Below are positions 25,974-33,240 of a stretch of 64,000 bases of DNA, in pieces. The notes under the pieces are model-generated. The model was not told the origin of the DNA. It searched no databases and worked only from the letters and a program-made list of their open reading frames with translations. The position numbers and the translations under genes are program-made. Source of the stretch: Arthrobacter sp. NicSoilC5 (GTDB lineage Bacteria > Actinomycetota > Actinomycetes > Actinomycetales > Micrococcaceae); assembly GCF_019977395.1 (NCBI RefSeq), contig NZ_AP024660.1, positions 682,001 to 746,000 on the forward strand, written 5' to 3'. Position 1 is the stretch's first letter. Every line of letters begins with the position of its first letter.

Positions 25974-27116
25974 GTGGAGCAACTCACTGCAGAGTTTGGC
26001 GGTGCCGAACAAATTGGTGTGGGCGTCGGTCCCGTGCTGGAGAAGTTTGATGATGTGTCCAGGATCGTTGTCCTGCGCGGAGGCGGCCTGGGGGACCTGC
26101 TCTTCGCGGTTCCGGCAATGGCTGCGTTGAAGGCGGCCTATCCTGCATCGAGGATCACCTTGTTGGGCACGCCGATCCACAAGGCGCTGCTCGGAGCGGT
26201 GGAAAGCCCGGTGGACGAGGTCGTTGTCCTGCCGTTCGCGGAGGGCGTACGGCCCGGGGAAGAGGACGCCGGCGAACTGGACCGTTTCTTTGCCGATATG
26301 CGGGCGCGCCACTTTGATGTGGCCGTCCAGCTCCACGGCGGGGGACGGTACTCGAACCCCTTCCTGCTGCGGCTGGGGGCACGCCACACGGTGGGGACCC
26401 GGACGGCCGACGCCGCAAGCCTTGAGCGCACCGTCCCGTACCTCTATTACCAGCACGAACCCCTCAGGGCCTTGGAGGTGGCCGGGTTCGCCGGCGCATT
26501 CCCCGTGGACCTTGAGGCGCGGCTTGCACCCTCCCCGCCGGCAGCAACCTCCCAAGCCCGCAGCGGCGACGGCGACCAGCCGCTCGTGGTGATCCACCCC
26601 GGCGCCACCGACCCCCGCCGTCGTTGGCCCGCAGCCAAGTTCGCGGAACTTGCCGCTGCCTGCGCGGCTGATGGTTCGCGGGTGGTCATTATCGGCGATT
26701 CCACTGAACAGGAGCTGGCAGCGGAGATTGCCTCCCGGGCGGCCTCCGCGGCAGTTCATTCCGCGGCAGGCGAACTGGAGATGGCAGGCCTGGTGGCGCT
26801 GCTGGCGGAAGCCGGCGTTGTGGTGGCCAATGACAGCGGACCGAGGCATCTGGCGCAGGCCCTCGGTGTGCCGACGGTCGGCATCTTTTGGGCGGGCAAC
26901 GTGATTAATGCGGGGGCGCTGGGGCGGAGCCTTCACCGCGTCCACGCCTCATGGGTCACGGCCTGCCCCACCTGCGGCATCGACGTCACCCAGGTGGGCT
27001 GGACAGCACCGCGCTGCGTCCACGACGACTCGGCGGTGGCCGGTATAGGCGTCACGGAAGTCTATGAGGACGTCCGCAGCCTCACCGCCACCACGTTCGC
27101 GAAGCAGGACGCATGA
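25974..27116 (+). CDS. glycosyltransferase family 9 (heptosyltransferase-like), first of pair
   Basis: A 380-residue GT-B enzyme. The N-terminal motif IVVLRGGGLGDLLFAVPAMAALKAAYP and the donor-site motif VVANDSGPRHLAQALGVPTVGIFWAGN place it in GT9, the ADP-heptose:LPS heptosyltransferase family. A Gram-positive has no LPS, so the sugar and acceptor are unknown; a wall or surface glycan is the likeliest target. GTG 25974 follows GGAAGGGG. The product ends with an ACPTCGID segment and overlaps the next gene by 4 nt. Confidence 0.85.
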   Translation: MEQLTAEFGGAEQIGVGVGPVLEKFDDVSRIVVLRGGGLGDLLFAVPAMAALKAAYPASRITLLGTPIHKALLGAVESPVDEVVVLPFAEGVRPGEEDAGELDRFFADMRARHFDVAVQLHGGGRYSNPFLLRLGARHTVGTRTADAASLERTVPYLYYQHEPLRALEVAGFAGAFPVDLEARLAPSPPAATSQARSGDGDQPLVVIHPGATDPRRRWPAAKFAELAAACAADGSRVVIIGDSTEQELAAEIASRAASAAVHSAAGELEMAGLVALLAEAGVVVANDSGPRHLAQALGVPTVGIFWAGNVINAGALGRSLHRVHASWVTACPTCGIDVTQVGWTAPRCVHDDSAVAGIGVTEVYEDVRSLTATTFAKQDA

Positions 27117-28084
27117 GCGGCGCGGTTATGGCGGAGGAGGCCGGTGCTCCGATACCCTCAGACGGCAAACCGGAGCTTTTGGTCCTGCGTGCCTTGAAGC
27201 TGGGCGACCTGTTGGTGGCCGTACCGGCGCTGAAGGGCATCCAACGCGCTTTTCCCGGGCACCGGCTCCGCTACGCCGCGCAGGGGTGGCTGTCGGAGGC
27301 CCTGGGACTGGTGGGTGGCTATGAGCTGCTGCCTACGCACGGCCTCGACGAGCCGCTGGCGATGGATCCCGGCGTGGTGGACGTGGCCATCAACCTGCAC
27401 GGCAGCGGCCCGGAGAGCCAGGGGAGGATCGAGGCGTTGAGGGCCCGCCAGACCCTGGGCCATCGAAGCGCCTACCGGGACGGGCCGCCCTGGCGGCCGG
27501 AGCTGCATGAGCGCGAGCGCTGGGTCCGGCTCCTCGAATGGCATGGAGTGGAAGCCGATCCGCTGGATGTGCAGTTGAACACACCGCACGTTCCCAGTCC
27601 CGTCCCCGGCGCAACAGTCCTGCATGTGGGAGCCGCCTACGGCAGCAGGCTGTGGCCGGCGGAGCGGTTTGCCGCGGTGGCGACGGCACTGACCGAAGCC
27701 GGACACCAGGTGGTCTTCACCGGAGGTACGTCCGAAAGGGAGCGCGCCGGGGAAGTGTGCCGCCTTGCAGGACTGCCCGGCACGGCCGTACTGGCAGGGG
27801 TGCTGGGCCTGGGGGAGTTCGCTGCCACGATTGCCGCCGCGCGCCTGGTGGTCTCGGCCGATACCGGGGCTGCGCACCTGGCATCTGCGTACGGCACCCC
27901 ATCCGTGGTGCTCTTTGGTCCGGCCCCGCCTGAGATCTGGGGTCCGCCGCCGGGACCCCATGTTGTCCTGACCCGGGCCGAACTGCGGCGCGGGGACACC
28001 TTCGCGGCACAGCCGGACCCTGCCTTGCTTGCTGTCCAGGTCTCCGATGTCATGGCTGCTGTCAAAGGACTGGGGTTGCTCTGA
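27113..28084 (+). CDS. glycosyltransferase family 9 (heptosyltransferase-like), second of pair
   Basis: A 323-residue GT9 paralogue: LLVLRALKLGDLLVAVPALKGIQRAFPG at the N-terminus and LVVSADTGAAHLASAYGTPSVVLFGP in the donor domain. It starts inside the stop of the first GT9 gene (ATGA), so the two are translationally coupled and probably add successive residues to one glycan. No other glycan-assembly genes lie beside them. Confidence 0.85.
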   Translation: MSGAVMAEEAGAPIPSDGKPELLVLRALKLGDLLVAVPALKGIQRAFPGHRLRYAAQGWLSEALGLVGGYELLPTHGLDEPLAMDPGVVDVAINLHGSGPESQGRIEALRARQTLGHRSAYRDGPPWRPELHERERWVRLLEWHGVEADPLDVQLNTPHVPSPVPGATVLHVGAAYGSRLWPAERFAAVATALTEAGHQVVFTGGTSERERAGEVCRLAGLPGTAVLAGVLGLGEFAATIAAARLVVSADTGAAHLASAYGTPSVVLFGPAPPEIWGPPPGPHVVLTRAELRRGDTFAAQPDPALLAVQVSDVMAAVKGLGLL

Positions 28085-28158
28085 ACCCTGTGGGTTTACG
28101 CGTCGATGCTGTGGGTCTGCAGGGGTTGGATCCTGCGCCGCGGGCCTAAAATTGGTGC

Positions 28159-28389
28159 ATGAGCACTGAGCTGGAAATCGCTTTGGTGTTGGGGACGGCG
28201 TTCCTGTGGGTCACCGTGACGCTGACCATCCTGTCCGCCATCGACCGGCCCGAAAGGAAGGCGCGGCGGCAGGAACGGCGCGACATCCGGACGGAAAAGC
28301 GGCGGATTGAGTACCGTCCAGTGGCGGCGGGGCCGCATGCCCAGGGACGGAACCGGCGCCCGCGGTCCCGGAGGCTCCACCCGCACTGA
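28159..28389 (+). CDS. small single-pass membrane protein
   Basis: A 76-residue hypothetical protein: one membrane helix (LEIALVLGTAFLWVTVTLTILSAI without the flanks, about residues 4-27) followed by a strongly basic cytoplasmic tail (RKARRQERRDIRTEKRR). I do not recognise a family. TAAAAT (28147-28152) ends exactly 6 nt before the ATG, which supports a real, leaderless gene. Confidence 0.6.
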   Translation: MSTELEIALVLGTAFLWVTVTLTILSAIDRPERKARRQERRDIRTEKRRIEYRPVAAGPHAQGRNRRPRSRRLHPH

Positions 28390-28513
28390 CCGACGACGTG
28401 ACTGTCGCGGGTGGGCCGGCGTGGAGCGCGGGCCCGGACCTCCGCGCGCGGCCGCCCGGCCGTCGTCGTACTCTGCCCTGTGGTGGGCGCGCTCGACGTC
28501 CCTTCCCCCTTTA

Positions 28514-28550
28514 GTCAAGTCTTGACGGGGTTGGCCGGATCCCTGACACT
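28514..28550 (+). promoter_or_regulatory. promoter with palindrome over the -35 box
   Basis: GTCAAG-T-CTTGAC is a perfect palindrome (28514-28526). It overlaps a consensus-like -35 TTGACG (28522-28527), which is followed after 17 nt by a -10-like GACACT (28545-28550). The -10 ends 6 nt before the next ATG. This suggests a repressible, leaderless promoter. Confidence 0.6.
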
Positions 28551-28556
28551 TCCCCA

Positions 28557-28748
28557 ATGGGAGTAAGCGAAGAGTTGCGGGCTCTGGGCGACGTGGTGGA
28601 CAGGCTCGCGGCGAAGTTTCCCGCCCTGTCCAGGGAGCACATTGAGGATGTAGTGCAGCAGGAACACAGCCTCCTGGACACGGGCAGGGTCCGGGCGTTC
28701 ATACCGGTCCTGGTTGAGCACGCAGCCAGGGACCGCCTCTCGCGTTGA
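28557..28748 (+). CDS. small three-helix-bundle protein
   Basis: 63 residues (MGVSEELRALGDVVDRLAAK onwards, with HIEDVVQQEHSLLDTGRVRAF). The pattern of amphipathic helices and the ending FIPVLVEHAARDRL fit the small actinobacterial three-helix-bundle dimerization family. Function is unknown. It probably starts at the mRNA 5' end (see the promoter at 28514-28550) and is convergent with the MDR-family reductase gene. Confidence 0.65.
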   Translation: MGVSEELRALGDVVDRLAAKFPALSREHIEDVVQQEHSLLDTGRVRAFIPVLVEHAARDRLSR

Positions 28749-28762
28749 TTCGCGGTAAGGCC

Positions 28763-29788
28763 TCAGGTGGCCGGCATGACGTCGATAAGCACCTTTCCGA
28801 TGGTCTCCTGTTCCACCGCATCATGGGCTGCGGAAGTCTGCTCCAGCGGGAACCGCGTCAGTGGCAGCCCGTGTTCTTCACCCACCCGGAGCGCACCGGC
28901 GGCGAGCGCTTCGGCGACGGCGGCCACGGCGTGCTGCTTCTGTTCGTCGGTGACTGTGTACGTGAGGATGAACTGGTACCGGACGTTCTTGGTCATGCTC
29001 TCGCGGATGGGGACCGTCAGTGATTCTCCGGGGTTCGCGGCGTAGATGGAGATGGTTCCGCCCGGCTTGAGGATCTGCAGGTCCGTTTCTATGTTGGCGG
29101 GCGCGTTGACGTCCACAATGATGTCGACGCCCTCCGCGGCCACTTGGTGGACGGCGTCGACAACCTCGTCCGTCCGGTAGTTAATGACCGTTCCGGCGCC
29201 GGCACGGCGGGCAAGCTCAGCTTTGCGGTCCCCGCTGACGGTCGTGATGACGGCGGCACCGGCCCATCGTGCGAGCTGGATGGCCGCATGGCCTACGGCT
29301 CCGGCGCCTCCCGTGACCAGGACGGTTCGACCCGCCAGGGCACCGGGGGAAAGCCGGGCCGGCCCGTCCTCGTTCGAGGTCAGGGCCCGGTGGGCGGTCA
29401 GGGCCGGGATCCCCAACGAGGCGCCGGTGTCGAAGGACTCGGCGTCGGGAAGGGCCACTGCTTTGTGGCTCGGCACCACTAAGTATTCCTGGGCGGTACC
29501 TTCGTTGCCGCCCCAGGCGACGTCCCACAGCCAGACGCGATCGCCCACGGTGAAGCCGGCTACTCCGGCGCCCAGCTGGTCGATGACTCCGGCTCCGTCC
29601 TGGTTTGGAACCTTTGGGGCGTCCAGCTTCCTGCTTCCGCTTCCGGACCGCGACTTCCAGTCGGTGGGGTTCACTCCGGACACCACCACCCGGACGCGGA
29701 CCTCTCCCGCTCCTGGCTTCGCCAATGGCCTGTCCCGGAGCTTCAGCACGGATGCGGGCCCTGTTTCCTCGTACATAACTGCCTTCAT
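28763..29788 (-). CDS. NADPH:quinone reductase-like MDR oxidoreductase
   Basis: About 341 residues of the zinc-free medium-chain dehydrogenase family. It begins MKAVMYEETGPASVLKL and has the NADPH motif VLVTGGAGAVGHAAIQLARWAGA and the segment VSGVNPTDWKSRSG. It likely reduces quinones or enones with NADPH. ATG 29788 has GGGAG about 6 nt upstream; the in-frame ATG at 29800 is less likely. Confidence 0.85.
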   Translation of the reverse strand: MKAVMYEETGPASVLKLRDRPLAKPGAGEVRVRVVVSGVNPTDWKSRSGSGSRKLDAPKVPNQDGAGVIDQLGAGVAGFTVGDRVWLWDVAWGGNEGTAQEYLVVPSHKAVALPDAESFDTGASLGIPALTAHRALTSNEDGPARLSPGALAGRTVLVTGGAGAVGHAAIQLARWAGAAVITTVSGDRKAELARRAGAGTVINYRTDEVVDAVHQVAAEGVDIIVDVNAPANIETDLQILKPGGTISIYAANPGESLTVPIRESMTKNVRYQFILTYTVTDEQKQHAVAAVAEALAAGALRVGEEHGLPLTRFPLEQTSAAHDAVEQETIGKVLIDVMPAT

Positions 29789-29875
29789 GTTGTCTCCCAT
29801 GCCCGGTTGCGGATGCCCTACCGCTCCAACCTACCGAAAGCGCAGCACGGGAGCAGCGCCCCAGTCCATGGGCGT

Positions 29876-30367
29876 TCAGTCTTCCTGCAGGTTGGCGGTG
29901 CCCAGGGCGGTCTTCCCGGCGTAGTCATAGATCACTACGCTGCGAATGGGTTCCCGCAGGGCGGCCCACCTGGCGGCGTCCATTTCCACCCGCTGGCCCG
30001 CGCCCGTGAGCGGCCCCAGTTCGATCAGCTTGGCGGAAGACAGTCCAGCGCCGCCGCCCGTCCCTGGGACCAGCGTGCCCGGGCTCAACATCAGGCGAAG
30101 ATCGTCACCGGTGCCGGTTGCAAGGTTCTCCAGCTGCAGGACAGCACCGGCTTTGGTGACGTGGATCGTCACCGTTCCCGTCGTGACTGCTCCCTGGGAC
30201 TGGAACTGTCCCCTCAGAGTCACAGGCCCCGCAGAGGAGGGAACACCGGGAGCAGGTTCCACCGTGGAGCCTTGCTGCTGCGGCCCGGGCGCCGGCCCGG
30301 AATCAGTGCAGCCGGCCAGGCCGGCCGCCAGCACCACCGAGAGCGCCGCGGACTGTATCACCTTCAT
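29876..30367 (-). CDS. lipoprotein with DM13-like domain
   Basis: A 163-residue exported lipoprotein: signal peptide with lipobox LAGC (Cys20), a Pro/Gly-rich linker, and one domain. The pattern LRLMLSPGTLVPG, LGPLTGAGQRVEM and SVVIYDYAGKTALGTANL resembles DM13, a beta domain proposed to act in redox or electron transfer at the cell surface. The ribosome site GGGGG lies just before the ATG. It is 28 nt downstream of nothing on its strand except the phospholipase gene's own 3' neighbour order, so cotranscription is not implied. Confidence 0.65.
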   Translation of the reverse strand: MKVIQSAALSVVLAAGLAGCTDSGPAPGPQQQGSTVEPAPGVPSSAGPVTLRGQFQSQGAVTTGTVTIHVTKAGAVLQLENLATGTGDDLRLMLSPGTLVPGTGGGAGLSSAKLIELGPLTGAGQRVEMDAARWAALREPIRSVVIYDYAGKTALGTANLQED

Positions 30368-30396
30368 TTTTCCCCCAATGATTTATTCCCGCCTTC

Positions 30397-32004
30397 CTAG
30401 AACCGGGTCGTGCCACGCAGCGGGCGCGGCCGGCCGTCCGGGTCCACAATGAACCGGTAGATGGGCTCGGCCCACAGGCGGTGGAACGGCGGGACAGGCT
30501 GGGGTGTGTGGTGACGCACCTGCCCGGTCGGGCGGGGTGTGGAACGGCCGGTGCGGTGCCACTGGTCCAGGGCATCGGCCGCGCTGTTCCACAGCTCCAG
30601 TTCGCCCCCGTCCGCCAGGAGACGGGGGTCGTCCTGGTCAAGGCCCAAATGCTCGGCCCAGAGCTGGAGCCGCAGCTTCCCCGCGAGCGGGTGGGTCCCC
30701 GGTCCGCCCTTGTTGTCGCCGGGCGTCCCGCCGGCCGATGTGTCGATTACCGCACAGGTGAGCTCGCTGTCGGTTGTCCAGGACCGGCGGTTGAAGTTGT
30801 CCGACCCGCAGGTGAACCAGGTGTCGTCGATGATGCAGATCTTGGCGTGGACGTAGATCGGTGTCCCGTCGCTGTTCTCCAGGTCGAACACCCCCACCCG
30901 GTCCGGAGCGGCCCGGCGGAGCATGCCGATGGCACGCAGTTGCCCCAGGCGCCTGGGCGGTCCGCCAAGGAAGCCGTCAGAGTCCGGGTACCGGGGCACC
31001 ACGACGATGACGTTGAGCCTGTGGTTGCGCTGTAGGGCGTCTGCAATGCCGGCGGCGACTTCCGTTGACCACAGGTACTGGTCCTCGATGTAGATGAGCG
31101 AGCGGGCCTGGGCGAAGGCCTTCGCATACGCCCTGGCTATGCTTCGTTCTCCATTGGGGGCGAACGGGAAGGGCGGATGCTTCACACCGTAGGTGCGCAG
31201 CAGTTGGACGGCGTGAGGGCCGGCCGGCGGCGGGGGCGGAGCGGCCTCCGGCAACGGCTTGGGGTGCCTCGGCATGCGGGCCAGGCGCTGCAACAGCATC
31301 CGGTAAGGAGTTTTGCGGTCCAGCGGGTGGGGGTCGTTCCACCGTTCTGCGAACACTGCGAGCACATCGGCAACGATGGGGCCGCGCAGTTCAAGGGCGG
31401 CATCGTGCCAAGGAGGCCGCTGCCCGTAGCGGGAATCCATCTTCACTGCCTGCGGGTCTCCGGCATGGCCGGCATCATCGCGGCGGCTGTGTGAAAGGTC
31501 GATTCCCCCGACGAAGGCTACGTCGCGGGAGGGGTCGTCACGACGGCGGATGACCACCAGTTTCTGATGGTGGGAACCGAAGATCCGGACGCGCTGATCC
31601 AACAGCGCCTCCCCGCCGGCGTCGTTGATCTGGCGGCTGAGGAGCTCGTTTGAGCGTCCACTTATGGGGGCTGACACCCGTTCGCCGTGTGACCTCCAGA
31701 CAAGGCCGCGTACTTCGACGCCGGACCGGGCCAGTTCCGCGAGCAACCCGCCAATCGTCGTACCACCCGGTTCCAACTGCTCATCACCGTCGCCGCGCCA
31801 GTCAGTGAACCATACCCGGTCTCCGGCCTTCAGGCCGGACAGTTCCGCGTGCAGCCTGGAGAAATAGGCAGCTCCATGCACCAGGGGCCTGACCAGGTTG
31901 CCTTCCGACCAGGGTGGAGAATCTGCACCGCCGGCATGGATCAAGGAGGCCGGGTTTCCGCGCTCGGCCCGGTTCAGGAACCACTTGCCAACCGTGCTGT
32001 CCAC
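30397..32004 (-). CDS. phospholipase D family protein
   Basis: About 535 residues with two HKD motifs: HHQKLVVIRRRDDPS followed by FVGGIDLSHSR, and HAKICIIDDTWFTCGSDNFN. This is the complete catalytic pair of the PLD superfamily (phospholipase D, cardiolipin synthase and relatives). No signal peptide or membrane helix is seen. GTG 32004 has an AGGAG ribosome site; the frame is open to 32052 without support. On the minus strand it precedes the DM13-like lipoprotein gene by 29 nt, so the two may form an operon. Confidence 0.85.
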   Translation of the reverse strand: MDSTVGKWFLNRAERGNPASLIHAGGADSPPWSEGNLVRPLVHGAAYFSRLHAELSGLKAGDRVWFTDWRGDGDEQLEPGGTTIGGLLAELARSGVEVRGLVWRSHGERVSAPISGRSNELLSRQINDAGGEALLDQRVRIFGSHHQKLVVIRRRDDPSRDVAFVGGIDLSHSRRDDAGHAGDPQAVKMDSRYGQRPPWHDAALELRGPIVADVLAVFAERWNDPHPLDRKTPYRMLLQRLARMPRHPKPLPEAAPPPPPAGPHAVQLLRTYGVKHPPFPFAPNGERSIARAYAKAFAQARSLIYIEDQYLWSTEVAAGIADALQRNHRLNVIVVVPRYPDSDGFLGGPPRRLGQLRAIGMLRRAAPDRVGVFDLENSDGTPIYVHAKICIIDDTWFTCGSDNFNRRSWTTDSELTCAVIDTSAGGTPGDNKGGPGTHPLAGKLRLQLWAEHLGLDQDDPRLLADGGELELWNSAADALDQWHRTGRSTPRPTGQVRHHTPQPVPPFHRLWAEPIYRFIVDPDGRPRPLRGTTRF

Positions 32005-32186
32005 TCGGTGCTCCTTTCGGGGCCCGGGGGACCAGGCCGCTGCGGATTCCAAACTAGCCTATGGCCGCACGCAAACTGCCTGTTTCCCGGGCGGGGCCGA
32101 ACAAGCCACGATGCGGCAGCAGTCCCGCCAGGTGGGAATAGGCTTGTCCCAGGCCGCTTCCACACCCCTGAAGAATGAGGCAGAAC

Positions 32187-32648
32187 ATGTCATTGAAGGA
32201 AAAGCTGAAGGGCGACGTCGTCGCCCACATGAAAGCCGGCAACAAGATCGCCCTCACCACGGTGCGCAACGTCCTTGGTGAGATCGAAACGCGGGAGAAA
32301 TCAGGAAAGACCCCGGTTGAGCTCGATGACCTCCAGGTCACGGCGTTGCTGCAGAAAGAGGCCGCCAAGCGCCGTGACACGGCCGCCACCTATACCGCCG
32401 CCGGGCACGGCGACCGGGCACAGGCCGAGATCGCCGAGGCTGAGGTCATCGAGGCCTACCTGCCCAAGGCCTTGACCCGCGAGGAAGCTGAAGCCATCAT
32501 CGACGGGGTCATCGCTGAATTGGGAGCCGGGGGCACCGCCCTGACCATGCGTTCCATGGGTACGGTCATGAAGTCCGTAACCCCCAAAATCGGCGGACGC
32601 TTCGACGGCAAAGCCGTCAGCGAGATCGTCAAGGAACGCCTGGCCTGA
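32187..32648 (+). CDS. GatB/YqeY domain protein
   Basis: A 153-residue stand-alone GatB/YqeY domain: MSLKEKLKGDVVAHMKAGNK, LLQKEAAKRRDTAATYTAAG and the C-terminal helical bundle VTPKIGGRFDGKAVSEIVKE. The domain is also found at the end of the tRNA amidotransferase subunit GatB, where it contacts tRNA; the role of the single-domain form is not settled. ATG 32187 has GAGG 7 nt upstream; 32175 is an alternative. Confidence 0.9.
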   Translation: MSLKEKLKGDVVAHMKAGNKIALTTVRNVLGEIETREKSGKTPVELDDLQVTALLQKEAAKRRDTAATYTAAGHGDRAQAEIAEAEVIEAYLPKALTREEAEAIIDGVIAELGAGGTALTMRSMGTVMKSVTPKIGGRFDGKAVSEIVKERLA

Positions 32649-32711
32649 CGACAGGGCGACGATGCAGTGCGGGCCTGACGGATTTCCCGCCGACCTGCGC
32701 ATAATGAGGCC

Positions 32712-33200
32712 ATGGGGTTCCGGGCTCACCGAGCCGATCAGTCGCGGAAAAGCGTGGCAGTGATGGCCACTGCCGGTGTGCTTGTGTCGTGTCTGTCGTC
32801 TGCCTGCGGCGGGTCGTGGCAAGGGGAGCCGCCCTGTTTGCCCCCAAGCTATGCCGTAACCCCGGCCGTCGCGAAACCCGGTGACGCGGTCACAGTCCAC
32901 GCGGCCGACGCTGACTGCAATCCCCGGTACGGCCAGGACGCCCGGATTTACGTCTCGGTCACCGACGCCGCCGGCCACACCGTCGTCAGCACGACTGCCG
33001 CGATGAACGATGCCGGCGGGTTTTCTTACCAGTTCGACGTGCCGCTGGCGGCAGCGCCGGGGGAGGCCAGTGTTGAGGCCTACCCTTTCGGCGTGGATTG
33101 GTGTGACGATACCGGGACGAACAACCGTGTTCGCCATGCGGAAGGTTTCAGCGGGGCCTCGTGCGCTGCAAGGACGAGGCCGCTGACAATTACCCCCTAG
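32712..33200 (+). CDS. putative lipoprotein, unknown function
   Basis: 162 residues with an N-terminal signal sequence (RKSVAVMATAGVLVSCLSSAC) ending in a lipobox-like LSSAC, then a secreted domain rich in Asp and Gly (PAVAKPGDAVTVHAAD, four or more further Cys). The shape suggests an immunoglobulin-like beta domain. I do not recognise the family. CATAAT (32700-32705) ends 6 nt before the ATG, consistent with a leaderless mRNA. Confidence 0.6.
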   Translation: MGFRAHRADQSRKSVAVMATAGVLVSCLSSACGGSWQGEPPCLPPSYAVTPAVAKPGDAVTVHAADADCNPRYGQDARIYVSVTDAAGHTVVSTTAAMNDAGGFSYQFDVPLAAAPGEASVEAYPFGVDWCDDTGTNNRVRHAEGFSGASCAARTRPLTITP

Positions 33201-33240
33201 CCGCCCAGTCCGCGCAGGGATCGCATCCCCGTGACGGGGT

